Positions 23,388 to 33,596 of a stretch of DNA of 35,475 bases are shown in pieces. Both the position numbers and the translations under genes were made by a program. The notes beneath the pieces were generated by a model. It had not been told where the DNA came from and ran no database searches. It was given only the letters and a program-made list of their open reading frames with translations. Source of the DNA: an uncultured Granulicatella sp. (lineage in GTDB: Bacteria > Bacillota > Bacilli > Lactobacillales > Aerococcaceae); NCBI GenBank assembly GCA_934193545.1, contig CAKPVL010000015.1:1-35475 (forward strand), in the 5' to 3' direction. The number at the start of each line of letters is the position of its first letter. Within the stretch, counting starts at the first letter, position 1.

Positions 23388-24926
23388 ATGAGCAATAGAG
23401 AATCAGGTGTGTTAATGCATATCTCATCATTACCAGGTAACTATGGTATTGGTTCTTTTGGAAAATCAGCATATGACTTTGTAGATTTTCTTGTTCGTAC
23501 AAAACAAACCTATTGGCAAATTCTTCCATTAGGAACAACGAGTTATGGGGATTCTCCATACCAATCGTTTTCTGCGTTTGCAGGAAATACGAACTTTATC
23601 GATTTCGACATTTTAATAGAAGAAGGTCTTCTATTAAAAGAAGATGTTGATACAAATTGGGGCGAAGATGAAACAACTGTCGACTACGCATTACTATATA
23701 ATAAACGTCGTCCAGTTTTAGAAAAGGCCGTTGCTGCTTTTCTAGCAAAAGGTAAAACTCCTGCATACGAGAAGTTCGTTACAGAGAAAGCAGAGTGGTT
23801 AGAACCTTTTGCAGAATACATGGCGATTAAAGAATCTTTCGATATGAAACCATGGACAGCGTGGAGCGACGAAGCCATCAAACGTCGTCAACCAGATGCG
23901 TTGGCCGAGTACCGCACACGCCTTGCAGATAAGTTAGAATATCACCGTGTCACTCAATTCTTATTTGATGAACAATGGCATGCTCTTAAAAAATATGCCA
24001 ACGACAACTTCATTCAAATTATTGGTGATATGCCAATTTATGTGGCAGCAGACAGCGTAGAAATGTGGGCAACACCACATTACTTCAAAACAGATGAAGA
24101 AGGGAATCCACTTTGTGTAGCTGGATGTCCTGCGGATGATTTTTCTCCGCTAGGTCAATTATGGGGGAACCCAATTTATAATTGGGAAGCAATGAAAGAA
24201 GATGGATACACTTGGTGGAGCAAACGACTACAAGCAAGTTTTGAATTGTTTGATGTCGTTCGTATCGACCACTTCAGAGGATTCTCAGCTTACTGGGAAA
24301 TTCCTGCAACAGCAGAAAACGCAACAATCGGGAAATGGGTTAAAGGTCCTGGGTATGATTTATTTAAAGCGGTGAAAGAGCAACTCGGAGAATTGCCAAT
24401 TATCGCAGAAGACTTAGGTTTCATGGATGAAGATGTTATCAACCTTCGTGAAGCTACTGGATTCCCAGGAATGAAAATCTTGGAATTCGGATTTATGGGT
24501 GAAAATCCTAAGAGTGGAGATTTACCTCATCATTATCCAGTCAATGCGGTTGCCTATACAGGAACGCATGATAATGATACAGTATTAGGGTGGTATAACT
24601 CGGCTACAGAAGAAACTCGAGAATTCTGTAATCGTTACTTAAACCGCCGCGACGAAGAACCAATTAGCTTTGCGTTACTTCGCGGACTATATGGTTCTGT
24701 CAGCCGTATGACAGTTGCAACAATGCAAGATTTACTACAATTAGACGAAACAGCTCGTATGAACATTCCAAGTACACTAGGTGGGAACTGGGTATGGAGA
24801 ATGACCAAAGAGCAGTTAACGGAATCAGAAGAAGAGTTCTTATTAGGAATTACTGAATTGTACGATCGAGCAAATCCACATCATAATGTGGATGTTAAAG
24901 AGGAGTTAGTCGAGGAAGAAAGATAA
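23388..24926 (+). CDS. malQ: 4-alpha-glucanotransferase (amylomaltase, GH77)
   Basis: MalQ moves alpha-1,4-glucan segments between maltodextrins, releasing glucose and making longer chains for the phosphorylase. The 512 residues carry the N-terminal [12 protein letters not shown] stretch (about 11-22) and the GH77 active site: nucleophile D294 in VRIDHFRG, acid E341 in IAEDLG, and D395 in GTHDND. Length is typical of the short bacterial type. GAGGGA precedes ATG 23388 by 7 bases; a 4-codon reading frame (ATG 23384) overlaps this start. glgP follows 28 bases after the stop. Confidence 0.96.
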   Translation: MSNRESGVLMHISSLPGNYGIGSFGKSAYDFVDFLVRTKQTYWQILPLGTTSYGDSPYQSFSAFAGNTNFIDFDILIEEGLLLKEDVDTNWGEDETTVDYALLYNKRRPVLEKAVAAFLAKGKTPAYEKFVTEKAEWLEPFAEYMAIKESFDMKPWTAWSDEAIKRRQPDALAEYRTRLADKLEYHRVTQFLFDEQWHALKKYANDNFIQIIGDMPIYVAADSVEMWATPHYFKTDEEGNPLCVAGCPADDFSPLGQLWGNPIYNWEAMKEDGYTWWSKRLQASFELFDVVRIDHFRGFSAYWEIPATAENATIGKWVKGPGYDLFKAVKEQLGELPIIAEDLGFMDEDVINLREATGFPGMKILEFGFMGENPKSGDLPHHYPVNAVAYTGTHDNDTVLGWYNSATEETREFCNRYLNRRDEEPISFALLRGLYGSVSRMTVATMQDLLQLDETARMNIPSTLGGNWVWRMTKEQLTESEEEFLLGITELYDRANPHHNVDVKEELVEEER

Positions 24927-24954
24927 CCTCGCGCACACCAAAAAGGAGAGAACA

Positions 24955-27216
24955 ATGAAAGATTTTAAACAATATGTAGAAGGAAACTTAGGTAAGTCGT
25001 TAAAAGACTGCTCAAAAGAAGAAGTTTACTTAGCCTTATTACAATTTACAAAAGAAAAAAGCGCAGCCTTACCACAAAATAATGGTAAGAAAAAAGTGTA
25101 TTACATTTCTGCTGAATTCTTAATCGGTAAATTATTATCAAACAACTTAATTAACTTAGGCCTTTACGATGAAGTAAAAGAAGTGCTTGCTGAAGCAGGG
25201 CATACATTAGCCGAAATCGAAGAAATCGAATTAGAACCATCTTTAGGAAATGGTGGTCTAGGACGTCTAGCCGCATGTTTCCTTGATTCTATCGCAACTC
25301 TTGGTTTAACAGGAGACGGCGTTGGTTTGAACTACCACTATGGTTTATTCGAACAAAAATTCAAAAACAACCAACAAGATGCAGTGCCAAACGTTTGGTT
25401 AACACCTGAAAGCTGGTTAGTTCCAACTGAAACTTCTTATAAAGTACCTTTTGCAGACTTTACATTAACATCAAAAATGTTTGATATTGATGTATTAGGA
25501 TATGAACAACCTACTAAAAACAAATTACACTTATTCGATGTCGATTCAATCGATGAGTCTTTAGTTTCAAGTGATTCAATCTCATTCGATAAAACACAAA
25601 TCGCTAAAAACTTAACATTATTCTTATATCCAGATGATAGCGATGAGCAAGGTGAATTATTACGTATTTACCAACAATATTTCATGGTAAGTAACGGTGC
25701 TCAATTATTAATTGACGAAGCACTTGCGAAAGGAAGTAACTTACACGACTTAGCAGAATATGCGACTGTTCAAATTAACGATACGCACCCATCAATGGTG
25801 ATTCCTGAGTTGATTCGTTTACTTGGGGAACGTGGAATTGAATTCGATGAAGCAGTGGAAATCGTATCTGCAATGACAGCTTACACAAACCACACAATCT
25901 TATCAGAAGCGTTAGAAAAATGGCCTTTAGCGTACTTAGAAAAAGTAGTGCCACATTTAGTGCCAATTATTAAAGAATTAGACGCTCGCGTAAAAGCAAA
26001 ATACGCGGATCCATCAGTAGCCATCATCGACGAACATGGCCGTGTTCACATGGCACATATGGATATTCACTACGGATATAGCGTAAACGGTGTCGCGGCA
26101 CTGCATACGGATATCTTAAAAGAAAGTGAATTGAAGAATTTCTATGAAATCTATCCTGAGAAATTCAATAACAAAACAAACGGGATTACATTCCGTCGTT
26201 GGTTAATGCATGCCAACCCAGAACTTGCTAAATTATTAGATGAAACAATCGGAACAGAGTGGAGAAAAGATGCTTCTAAATTAGAAGCGTTGAAAGCTTT
26301 CCGTCATGATGCGGTTGTTCGCGAAAAATTAGACAAGATTAAACGTGATAACAAGAAACGTTTAAGTGTTTACCTACAAGAAAAACAAGGTATCACAGTG
26401 AATGAAAATTCTATTTTTGATATCCAAATCAAACGTATGCACGAATACAAACGTCAACAAATGAACGCTTTATATGTGATTCATAAATATTTAGATATCA
26501 AGAGCGGAAACATTCCAGCAAGACCAATTACAATTATCTTTGGTGGTAAAGCTGCTCCAGCTTACGTGATTGCACAAGACGTGATTCATTTAATTCTTTC
26601 ATTATCTGAATTGATCGCAAATGACCCAGAAGTAAGCCCACACTTACAAGTTGTAATGGTTGAAAACTACAACGTAACAGCTGCAACACACTTAATTCCA
26701 GCATGTAATATTTCTGAACAAATTTCTCTTGCTTCAAAAGAAGCCAGCGGAACAGGAAATATGAAATTCATGCTAAACGGAGCATTAACTCTTGGTACTG
26801 AAGATGGAGCCAACGTGGAAATCCACGAACTTGTGGGTGACGACAATATCTATATCTTCGGTGAAAAGAGTGATGAAGTCATTGCGCACTATGAAAAAGG
26901 CGATTACAACGCTGGCGAATTTGCTAAGAGAGACGCAATCCGTCCTTTAGTAGAATTCGTGAAGAGTGACGCTTTACTTGCAGTCGGAAATAAAGAACGT
27001 CTAGAACGTCTATACCACGAATTAACAACAAAAGACTGGTTCATGACATTATTAGACTTAGAAGATTACATTGAAACAAAAGAACGTATGTATCGCGATT
27101 TCGAAGACAGAGATGAATGGAATGCTAAAGTGGTGACAAACATCGCAATGGCTGGCTTCTTCTCAAGTGACCGTACAATCGAAGACTACAACCGTGACAT
27201 TTGGAAATTAAACTAA
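24955..27216 (+). CDS. glgP: Glycogen/maltodextrin phosphorylase (GT35)
   Basis: This PLP enzyme cleaves terminal glucose from alpha-1,4-glucans with phosphate, giving glucose-1-phosphate. The 753-residue length fits Gram-positive maltodextrin phosphorylases. The PLP lysine is K604 in ASGTGNMKF, within the family signature that continues to [25 protein letters not shown] (about 97-113) is also family-typical. AAAGGAG precedes the ATG. No glycogen synthesis genes (glgC, glgA, glgB) are nearby, so imported maltodextrin is the likely substrate. It works with MalQ upstream. Confidence 0.96.
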   Translation: MKDFKQYVEGNLGKSLKDCSKEEVYLALLQFTKEKSAALPQNNGKKKVYYISAEFLIGKLLSNNLINLGLYDEVKEVLAEAGHTLAEIEEIELEPSLGNGGLGRLAACFLDSIATLGLTGDGVGLNYHYGLFEQKFKNNQQDAVPNVWLTPESWLVPTETSYKVPFADFTLTSKMFDIDVLGYEQPTKNKLHLFDVDSIDESLVSSDSISFDKTQIAKNLTLFLYPDDSDEQGELLRIYQQYFMVSNGAQLLIDEALAKGSNLHDLAEYATVQINDTHPSMVIPELIRLLGERGIEFDEAVEIVSAMTAYTNHTILSEALEKWPLAYLEKVVPHLVPIIKELDARVKAKYADPSVAIIDEHGRVHMAHMDIHYGYSVNGVAALHTDILKESELKNFYEIYPEKFNNKTNGITFRRWLMHANPELAKLLDETIGTEWRKDASKLEALKAFRHDAVVREKLDKIKRDNKKRLSVYLQEKQGITVNENSIFDIQIKRMHEYKRQQMNALYVIHKYLDIKSGNIPARPITIIFGGKAAPAYVIAQDVIHLILSLSELIANDPEVSPHLQVVMVENYNVTAATHLIPACNISEQISLASKEASGTGNMKFMLNGALTLGTEDGANVEIHELVGDDNIYIFGEKSDEVIAHYEKGDYNAGEFAKRDAIRPLVEFVKSDALLAVGNKERLERLYHELTTKDWFMTLLDLEDYIETKERMYRDFEDRDEWNAKVVTNIAMAGFFSSDRTIEDYNRDIWKLN

Positions 27217-27237
27217 TCGATTGAATGAAGGGACACG

Positions 27238-28689
27238 GTGAACTCCATGCAAATTAAAAACGAAGCTATGCTGATTACTTACTCAGACAGCATGGGAAGC
27301 AATATGAAGGACTTAAAAGGCGTTTTGGATAAATATTTCCAAGGCGCCATTGGTGGGGTCCATTTATTACCATTTTTCCCATCAACAGGGGATAGAGGAT
27401 TCGCTCCAAGCGACTACACTCGTGTAGATCCAACACTTGGAACATGGGAAGATGTGGATGCTCTAGGGGAACAATATTATTTAATGTTTGACTTCATGAT
27501 TAACCATATTTCTCGTGAGTCTAAGTTTTTCCAAGATTTTAAAGAAAATCACGAGAACTCACCTTACAAAGATATGTTTATCCGTATTCATGAGTTTTTC
27601 CCAGAAGGTCGTCCAAACCAAGCGGATATCGACTTGATTTATAAACGTAAAGATAAAGCACCATTCCAAACGGTTCATTTTGCCGATGGAACAACAGAAG
27701 AAGTATGGAACACATTCGGGGAAGAGCAAATCGACCTTGATGTTCGTAAAGAAATCGTGAAAGAGTTTATTCGTGAAACGATTAAAGACATGGCAAGCCA
27801 TGGCTGCTCATTAATTCGTTTAGACGCCTTTGCTTATGCGATTAAAAAACTCGATACAAACGACTTCTTCGTAGAGCCAGATATTTGGGAATTATTAAAT
27901 GAAGTTCGTGATGAAGCAGCGAAATACCAAGTAGAATTGCTTCCTGAAATTCATGAGCATTATTCAATTCAAATGAAGATTGCTGACCATGATTACTTCG
28001 TATATGACTTTGCATTACCAATGGTAGTCTTATATTCACTATACTCAGGGAAATCAAATCGTTTAGCAAACTGGTTACAAATGAGTCCAATGAAGCAATT
28101 TACTACACTAGATACGCACGACGGAATTGGTGTCGTGGATGCTAGAGACTTATTAACAGATGAAGAGTTAGATTACACTTCAAACAAATTATACGATGTA
28201 GGTGCTAACGTAAAACGTATCTACTCAAGTGAAAAATACAATAACTTAGACATCTATCAAATCAACAGCACATATTACAGTGCCTTAGGAAATGATGATG
28301 CAAGTTACTTATTATCACGTGTTCTGCAATGTTTTGCACCTGGTATTCCGCAAGTATATTATGTTGGATTACTTGCTGGGGAAAATGACATCGAGTTATT
28401 AGAATCTTCAAAAGAAGGTCGTAACATCAACCGTCATTACTACACATTAGAAGAAATCGACCGTGAAGTAGAACGTCCAGTCGTGAAAAAACTAATCAAC
28501 TTATTACGCTTCAGAAATACATCTAAAGCGTTTGATTTAGAAGGTTCTTTTGAAGTGGAAACTCCAACAGAAAACACAATCGTGATTACACGTAAGGACG
28601 CTTCAGGAGAATTCGAAGCACGCTTAGAAGCAAACCTAGAAACAAAAGAGTTCACTATTTCCGAACAAGGAAATGTCGTGACTTTATAA
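27238..28689 (+). CDS. gtfA: Sucrose phosphorylase (GH13_18)
   Basis: The enzyme converts sucrose and phosphate to glucose-1-phosphate and fructose. The 483-residue sequence strongly resembles streptococcal Gtf[20 protein letters not shown] (about 37-55), the nucleophile aspartate in RLDAFAY (about D196), the acid in LPEIHEH (about E237) and [15 protein letters not shown] 27238 has GAAGGGA upstream at good spacing; ATG 27247 aligns with the usual family start but has poorer spacing, so either is possible. Related GH13_18 enzymes use other glucosides, such as sucrose-6-phosphate or glucosylglycerate, and cannot be fully excluded. In streptococci gtfA sits in the msm operon; pairing with malQ and glgP is less usual. 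Confidence 0.9.
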   Translation: MNSMQIKNEAMLITYSDSMGSNMKDLKGVLDKYFQGAIGGVHLLPFFPSTGDRGFAPSDYTRVDPTLGTWEDVDALGEQYYLMFDFMINHISRESKFFQDFKENHENSPYKDMFIRIHEFFPEGRPNQADIDLIYKRKDKAPFQTVHFADGTTEEVWNTFGEEQIDLDVRKEIVKEFIRETIKDMASHGCSLIRLDAFAYAIKKLDTNDFFVEPDIWELLNEVRDEAAKYQVELLPEIHEHYSIQMKIADHDYFVYDFALPMVVLYSLYSGKSNRLANWLQMSPMKQFTTLDTHDGIGVVDARDLLTDEELDYTSNKLYDVGANVKRIYSSEKYNNLDIYQINSTYYSALGNDDASYLLSRVLQCFAPGIPQVYYVGLLAGENDIELLESSKEGRNINRHYYTLEEIDREVERPVVKKLINLLRFRNTSKAFDLEGSFEVETPTENTIVITRKDASGEFEARLEANLETKEFTISEQGNVVTL

Positions 28690-28704
28690 AATGAAACATA
28701 GATT

Positions 28705-28757
28705 GACGTGTGGATTTCTTCCAAACTAGTGGGAGATATTCCACACGTCTTTTTTTA
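28705..28757 (+). terminator. Terminator of the malQ-glgP-gtfA operon
   Basis: GACGTGTGGA (28705-28714) pairs with TCCACACGTC (28740-28749), with further pairing inside (TCTTCC with GGGAGA), followed by a run of T (28750-28756). Confidence 0.87.
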
Positions 28758-28795
28758 TCGCAAAAGAATAGTACTTAATGGGTAGATATGATAAA

Positions 28796-28904
28796 ATGAC
28801 TCTGTATGACAAACTTTGTATCTTCTAGAGTCATCTTACTTTAGAAATAAAAGCGCTCGAATACTTCGAACGTTTTTATTTCTAAAAGTAGGTCTGGAAG
28901 ATAC
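28796..28904 (+). promoter_or_regulatory. Structured 5' leader of pnp
   Basis: A hairpin of about 22 bp spans 28838-28889 (AGAAATAAAA region with TTTTATTTCT, topped by TCGAA/TTCGA). It is enclosed by GTATCTTC/GAAGATAC (28818-28825 with 28897-28904). ATGACTCT/AGAGTCAT (28796-28803 with 28827-28834) would enclose the first arm and so compete with, or form a pseudoknot with, that outer stem. A TATGAT -10 at 28787-28792 is possible but lacks a clear -35. In enteric bacteria pnp is autoregulated through a leader hairpin cut by RNase III; a similar role here is inference. Confidence 0.5.
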
Positions 28905-28930
28905 GCAAATAAGAGAAAAGGAGATTAGTT

Positions 28931-31042
28931 ATGTCAGAAAAGAAAGTTTTTAGCTACAACTGGGGCGGACGTCAATTAACAGTTGAAATCGGCCAATTAG
29001 CAAAACAAGCCAATGGTGCTGTGTTAGTACGTTACGGTGATACTGTTGTGTTAACAGCGGCTGTTGGTACAAAACAAGCAAAAGATACAGATTTCTTCCC
29101 GTTAACAGTGAACTACGAAGAAAAAATGTATGCAGCAGGTAAAATTCCTGGAGGCTTTATCAAACGTGAAGGCCGTCCAAGTGAACATGCTACTCTTACA
29201 GCGCGTTTAATCGACCGTCCAATCCGTCCAATGTTTGCGGAAGGTTTCCGTAACGAAGTACAAATCACAAATACTGTAATGTCAGTAGATCCTAACTGTC
29301 CACCAGAAATGGCAGCAATGTTTGGTTCTTCATTAGCATTATGTATTTCAGATATTCCATTTGATGGACCAATCGCTGGGGTAGACGTAGGTCGTGTCAA
29401 CGGTGAATACGTGATTAACCCAACAACAGAACAAAAAGAAAACTCAGATATTGAATTATCTGTAGCTGGTACTGCAACTGCCATCAACATGGTAGAAAGT
29501 TCAGCTAAAGAAGTGAACGAAGAAGATATGCTTGGTGCATTATTATTCGGTCACGAAGAAATTAAAAAATTAGTAGCTTTCCAAGAAGAAATCGTTCGCG
29601 AAGTTGGTAAAGAAAAAATGGAAGTAACTTTACTTTCATTCGATCCAGCTATCGAAGCACAAGTAAAAGATTTATTCAGCGAAGCAATGGTTCACGCGAT
29701 TCAAACAGAAGAAAAATTAGCGCGTGAAGCAAACATTGAAAAAGTAAAAGAAACAGCTATCGAGCACTTCGAAGCAGTATTAGAAGAAAATGACGAAAAA
29801 GCAGGACTTCTAAAACAAGTTTCTCAATTAGTTGATAACTTAGAAAAAGACGAAGTACGTCGTTTAATCACTGAAGAAAAAGTACGTCCTGATGGTCGTA
29901 AGATTGACGAAATTCGTCCATTATCTTCAGAAATCGACTTATTACCACGTGTTCACGGTTCAGGTTTATTCACTCGTGGACAAACTCAAGCATTAACTTC
30001 AGCAACACTTGCACCTCTTGGAGAATACCAAGTGATTGATGGTTTAGGAATCGAAGAAGGTAAACGATTCATTCACCACTACAACTTCCCACAATTCTCT
30101 GTAGGTTCAGTTGGTCGTGCTGGTAGCCCAGGTCGTCGTGAAATTGGTCACGGTGCGCTAGGGGAACGTGCACTGAAACAAGTCATTCCAAGTCCAGAAG
30201 ACTTCCCTTACACAATCCGTCTTGTATCAGAAGTATTAGAATCAAATGGTTCTTCTTCTCAAGCAAGTATTTGTGCGGGAACATTAGCATTGATGGCTGC
30301 CGGTGTGCCAATTAAAGCGCCAGTAGCAGGTATCGCAATGGGTCTTATTTCAGACGGTACAAACTACACAGTCTTAACAGATATCCAAGGGTTAGAAGAC
30401 CACTTAGGAGACATGGACTTTAAAGTAGCCGGAACAAAAGACGGAATTACAGCTCTTCAAATGGATATTAAGATTCAAGGGATTACAGAACAAATCTTAC
30501 GTGAAGCCTTAACACAAGCGAAGAAAGCACGTTTTGAAATTCTTGAAGAATTAACATCAACAATTGCGGAACCTCGTAAAGAGTTAAGCCCATATGCACC
30601 TAAGATTGAAATGATTTCTATCCACCCTGATAAGATTAAAGTGGTTATCGGACGTGGTGGGGAAACAATCAACTCTATCATCGACGAAACAGGCGTTAAA
30701 ATCGATATCGACCAAGAAGGTCACGTATCAATCGCTTCTACAGATGCTGCGATGATCCAACGTGCAAAAGAAATCATCGAAGATTTAACACGTGAAATCG
30801 AAGTAGGTCAAGTGTACGAAGGAACTGTACGCCGTATCGAAAAATTCGGTGCATTCGTAGAAATCGCTAAAGGAAAAGATGGATTAGTTCACATCTCTGA
30901 ATTAGCACATGAACGCGTTGGTAAAGTAGAAGATGTACTTGCTTTAGGCGACAAAGTAACTGTTAAAGTTATCGAAATCGACGGACAAGGACGTATCAAC
31001 TTATCACGTAAAGCATTATTACCAAAAGAAGATAAAGAATAA
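28931..31042 (+). CDS. pnp: Polynucleotide phosphorylase (3'-5' exoribonuclease)
   Basis: PNPase degrades RNA from the 3' end using phosphate and works with RNases J and Y in mRNA turnover. The 703 residues contain two RNase PH-like domains (about 10-220 and 300-530) joined by a helical domain, then a KH domain with GRGG at 574-577 and a C-terminal S1 domain (about 625-695). The segment [22 protein letters not shown] contains the catalytic-core residues typical of the family. AAAGGAG precedes the ATG. It has its own leader and terminator, and RNase J2 follows, so two RNA-decay genes are neighbours. Confidence 0.97.
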   Translation: MSEKKVFSYNWGGRQLTVEIGQLAKQANGAVLVRYGDTVVLTAAVGTKQAKDTDFFPLTVNYEEKMYAAGKIPGGFIKREGRPSEHATLTARLIDRPIRPMFAEGFRNEVQITNTVMSVDPNCPPEMAAMFGSSLALCISDIPFDGPIAGVDVGRVNGEYVINPTTEQKENSDIELSVAGTATAINMVESSAKEVNEEDMLGALLFGHEEIKKLVAFQEEIVREVGKEKMEVTLLSFDPAIEAQVKDLFSEAMVHAIQTEEKLAREANIEKVKETAIEHFEAVLEENDEKAGLLKQVSQLVDNLEKDEVRRLITEEKVRPDGRKIDEIRPLSSEIDLLPRVHGSGLFTRGQTQALTSATLAPLGEYQVIDGLGIEEGKRFIHHYNFPQFSVGSVGRAGSPGRREIGHGALGERALKQVIPSPEDFPYTIRLVSEVLESNGSSSQASICAGTLALMAAGVPIKAPVAGIAMGLISDGTNYTVLTDIQGLEDHLGDMDFKVAGTKDGITALQMDIKIQGITEQILREALTQAKKARFEILEELTSTIAEPRKELSPYAPKIEMISIHPDKIKVVIGRGGETINSIIDETGVKIDIDQEGHVSIASTDAAMIQRAKEIIEDLTREIEVGQVYEGTVRRIEKFGAFVEIAKGKDGLVHISELAHERVGKVEDVLALGDKVTVKVIEIDGQGRINLSRKALLPKEDKE

Positions 31043-31054
31043 TCTTTCAATTCT

Positions 31055-31084
31055 AGCCTCTGCATTTTGCAGGGGCTTTTTTGT
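31055..31084 (+). terminator. Terminator of pnp
   Basis: AGCCTCTGCA (31055-31064) pairs with TGCAGGGGCT (31068-31077), one G-T pair, followed by T-rich sequence. Confidence 0.87.
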
Positions 31085-31124
31085 TTTGTCAAAAAGTACA
31101 GCAATAGAGCACTTCATGGATTCT

Positions 31125-31155
31125 TTGATATTCGCAAAAAAGGGACAAATATGAT
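31125..31155 (+). promoter_or_regulatory. Putative promoter of rnjB-thiT
   Basis: TTGATA (31125-31130) is a 5/6 -35 and TATGAT (31150-31155) a 5/6 -10, but spacing is 19 bases. The leader to the ATG is about 70 bases with a small GGG/CCC hairpin (31174-31191 region). Confidence 0.35.
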
Positions 31156-31231
31156 ATTCTTATAGAGTATATAGGGTGGTGGAATCTGCCCAGAGGAATC
31201 AATTTAAATAATAGAAAATGAGAGGTAAACC

Positions 31232-32905
31232 ATGAGTTCAATTAAAATCATCGCACTTGGTGGTGTGAGAGAAAACGGTAAGAGCTTATATGCCGTTGAA
31301 GTGGAAGAAGAGATCTTCGTTTTAGATTGCGGTCTTGTCTATCCAGAAGATGAACTATTAGGGATTGATGTTGTCATTCCTGATTTCACATATTTAGAAG
31401 AAAATAGAGACCGTATCGCAGGGGTCTTCTTAACGCACGGACATGCCGATGCTGTAGGAGCCTTGCCTTATTTCTTACAAAACATTGATGCACCGGTATT
31501 CGGTTCAAAATTAACGATTGCTCTTGCAAAATACTATGTAGAGTCTTCAAACGTTGTTAAAGGATTTGACGACTATCATGAAGTAACAGAAAATACAGAG
31601 ATTGATTTTCCAACAGCAACTGTGAAGTTCTTTAAAACAACGCACACGATTCCAGATTCGTTAGCGATTGTCATCAAGACAAGCGAAGGAAATATTGTGT
31701 ACACTGGTGACTTCAAGTTCGACCAAAGTGCTGCAGTGGAATATCAAACAAACTTTGGACGTATCGCCGATGTTGGTGAAGACTATGTATTAGCGCTTCT
31801 TAGCGATTCAAGTGATGCAGAAAGCACAGTCGAAAACGTCAGCGACCGCAAAGTAGCCGAAACGATGTTAGAGACATTCATGAATGCAGAAGGCCGTATT
31901 ATCGTCGCCTGCGTTGCAAGTAATATTTTACGTATTCAACAAGTTATTAATGCTGCTTACGAGTCAGGCCGCAAGATTTTCCTAACAGGATCTGAGCTTG
32001 AAGAAATCGTCAATATCGCATTGAGCTTGAATAAATTAACGGTTCCAGATAAAGAGTTAATCATAAACTTCAATCAAATGAAGAAATTAGCCGATGATGA
32101 ATTAGTCATCCTAGAAACTGGAAATGCCGGAGAGCCAATTAAAGCCTTGCAAAAGATGGCGCTTGGACGTCACCGTCAAGTGAACTTACACGAAGGCGAC
32201 TTAGTGTATATCGCAACAACTCCATCTGTAGCAATGGAAACACAAATCGCTCGCACAAAAGACTTAATCTACCGTGCGGATGCGGAAGTGTTCGAAATGG
32301 CTAACAGCAAGAAATCGAGTGGTCACGCAACTCCAAACGACTTGAAGTTGATGATGAACTTACTTCAACCAACATTCTTCATCCCAGTTCAAGGCGAATA
32401 TCGCAGCCTCTTAGCGCATGCTGAATTAGCCAATGAATTAGGCATTCCATATAAAAACATCTTCATTCCTGGTAAAGGGGATGTCGTGGAAATCGAAAAT
32501 GGCCGCATGAGCGTTACTGGACAAGTTCCAGCAGGAAATGTCTTAGTAGACGGAATCGGTGTTGGAGATATCGGAAATATCGTTCTGAAAGACCGTAAGA
32601 TTCTTTCTGAAGACGGGGTGTTCGTTGCAGTTGTGACGATTTCAAGACGTCTAGGAAAAATCCTTAGCGGACCACAAATTATTTCACGCGGATTCGTATA
32701 TATGAAGACGAGTGAAGAACTCTTAACAGAAGCGCAAAAGATTGTGACAGATGTTGTTGAAGAAAACTTAGCAAGTGATGATTTCGAATGGCCACGCCTA
32801 AAACAAGAAGTCAGAGACGCGTTAAGTCGTTACTTATTCGATAAAACAAAACGTCGCCCAGTCATCCTTCCGATGATTATGGAAGCTTCGAACTATAAGA
32901 AATAA
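31232..32905 (+). CDS. rnjB: Ribonuclease J2
   Basis: RNase J2 is a metallo-beta-lactamase/beta-CASP protein that pairs with RNase J1 in mRNA decay and rRNA maturation. The 557 residues show the family layout, but the metal-binding motif HxHxDH reads HGHADA (69-74), so the last histidine is lost and the usual glutamate is alanine. The later motif reads SGHATPNDLKLM where J1 has SGHGS. These changes mark J2, which has weak or no own catalysis and acts partly as a J1 partner. GAGAGG precedes the ATG. thiT follows after 20 bases in the same transcript. Confidence 0.9.
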   Translation: MSSIKIIALGGVRENGKSLYAVEVEEEIFVLDCGLVYPEDELLGIDVVIPDFTYLEENRDRIAGVFLTHGHADAVGALPYFLQNIDAPVFGSKLTIALAKYYVESSNVVKGFDDYHEVTENTEIDFPTATVKFFKTTHTIPDSLAIVIKTSEGNIVYTGDFKFDQSAAVEYQTNFGRIADVGEDYVLALLSDSSDAESTVENVSDRKVAETMLETFMNAEGRIIVACVASNILRIQQVINAAYESGRKIFLTGSELEEIVNIALSLNKLTVPDKELIINFNQMKKLADDELVILETGNAGEPIKALQKMALGRHRQVNLHEGDLVYIATTPSVAMETQIARTKDLIYRADAEVFEMANSKKSSGHATPNDLKLMMNLLQPTFFIPVQGEYRSLLAHAELANELGIPYKNIFIPGKGDVVEIENGRMSVTGQVPAGNVLVDGIGVGDIGNIVLKDRKILSEDGVFVAVVTISRRLGKILSGPQIISRGFVYMKTSEELLTEAQKIVTDVVEENLASDDFEWPRLKQEVRDALSRYLFDKTKRRPVILPMIMEASNYKK

Positions 32906-32925
32906 TTGAATTTAAGGAGATTAGA

Positions 32926-33531
32926 ATGAATTCAAAAGCAGTTAAAATCTTACTTGAAGTACTTGGAGCCGTTGTGGTGAGTGCGGTATTATCGTTTATC
33001 CCACAAGAGGCACTTCCATTTGTCGTAGACCTTGCGATTATCCCATTAATCTTCGTGGCATTACGTCGCGGTTTAGTGTGGGGAAGTATTGCGAGCGTGT
33101 TGTTCGGTGTCATCCATATGTTCATTCATCCAAGTGGATCAGGATACTTTATGGTTCCTTTCCACGATTCAGTGATGGCATACGGATTCGTAGGTGTTGC
33201 AGGATTCTTTGCTCGTAACACCGTTCGTACAGCCTTCAATGCGCGTACATCATCAACAACATTAAACGTTGTAACAGCAAGCTTGATTGCAACATTTGTG
33301 AGCTATGGTTTACATACGACTGCTACAGCGATTGGAGCGCCAACGCTATTTTCAGCTGAAAAAGTAGCATTAGCACAAGGGTTCCTAGGCTTTGGCATGA
33401 GCTTTGTCGTAACATTAGTGGTGACACTTGTATTTTTAGTTACACCAATTTACGTGAAACGTTCGCTATACATTCCAAAAGGAACACGTTTCTTATCACG
33501 TCGCGAACAATCACATTTATTAAACGATTAA
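32926..33531 (+). CDS. thiT: ThiT-like S component of an ECF thiamine transporter
   Basis: The 201-residue membrane protein has about six hydrophobic segments and the family-like stretch IPLIFVALRRGLVWGSIAS (about 44-62), as in ThiT/YuaJ, the substrate-binding part of the energy-coupling-factor thiamine importer. The shared EcfA/A'/T module is expected elsewhere. The C-terminal 20 residues are charged and cytoplasmic. It follows rnjB by 20 bases with AAGGAG, so it is co-transcribed. No TPP riboswitch fits into the gap, unlike many thiT genes. Another vitamin specificity is possible; thiamine is the best guess from sequence. Confidence 0.7.
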   Translation: MNSKAVKILLEVLGAVVVSAVLSFIPQEALPFVVDLAIIPLIFVALRRGLVWGSIASVLFGVIHMFIHPSGSGYFMVPFHDSVMAYGFVGVAGFFARNTVRTAFNARTSSTTLNVVTASLIATFVSYGLHTTATAIGAPTLFSAEKVALAQGFLGFGMSFVVTLVVTLVFLVTPIYVKRSLYIPKGTRFLSRREQSHLLND

Positions 33532-33542
33532 TAGAAAAAAGA

Positions 33543-33573
33543 GAAAGGCCCTGATTCGTCGCGGTCTTTTTTC
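33543..33573 (+). terminator. Terminator of rnjB-thiT
   Basis: GAAAGGCC (33543-33550) pairs with GGTCTTTT (33563-33570) using two G-T pairs, with a 12-base loop and a T-rich tail. Confidence 0.65.
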
Positions 33574-33596
33574 TTTCAATTTTGAGAGGAGAGCCA

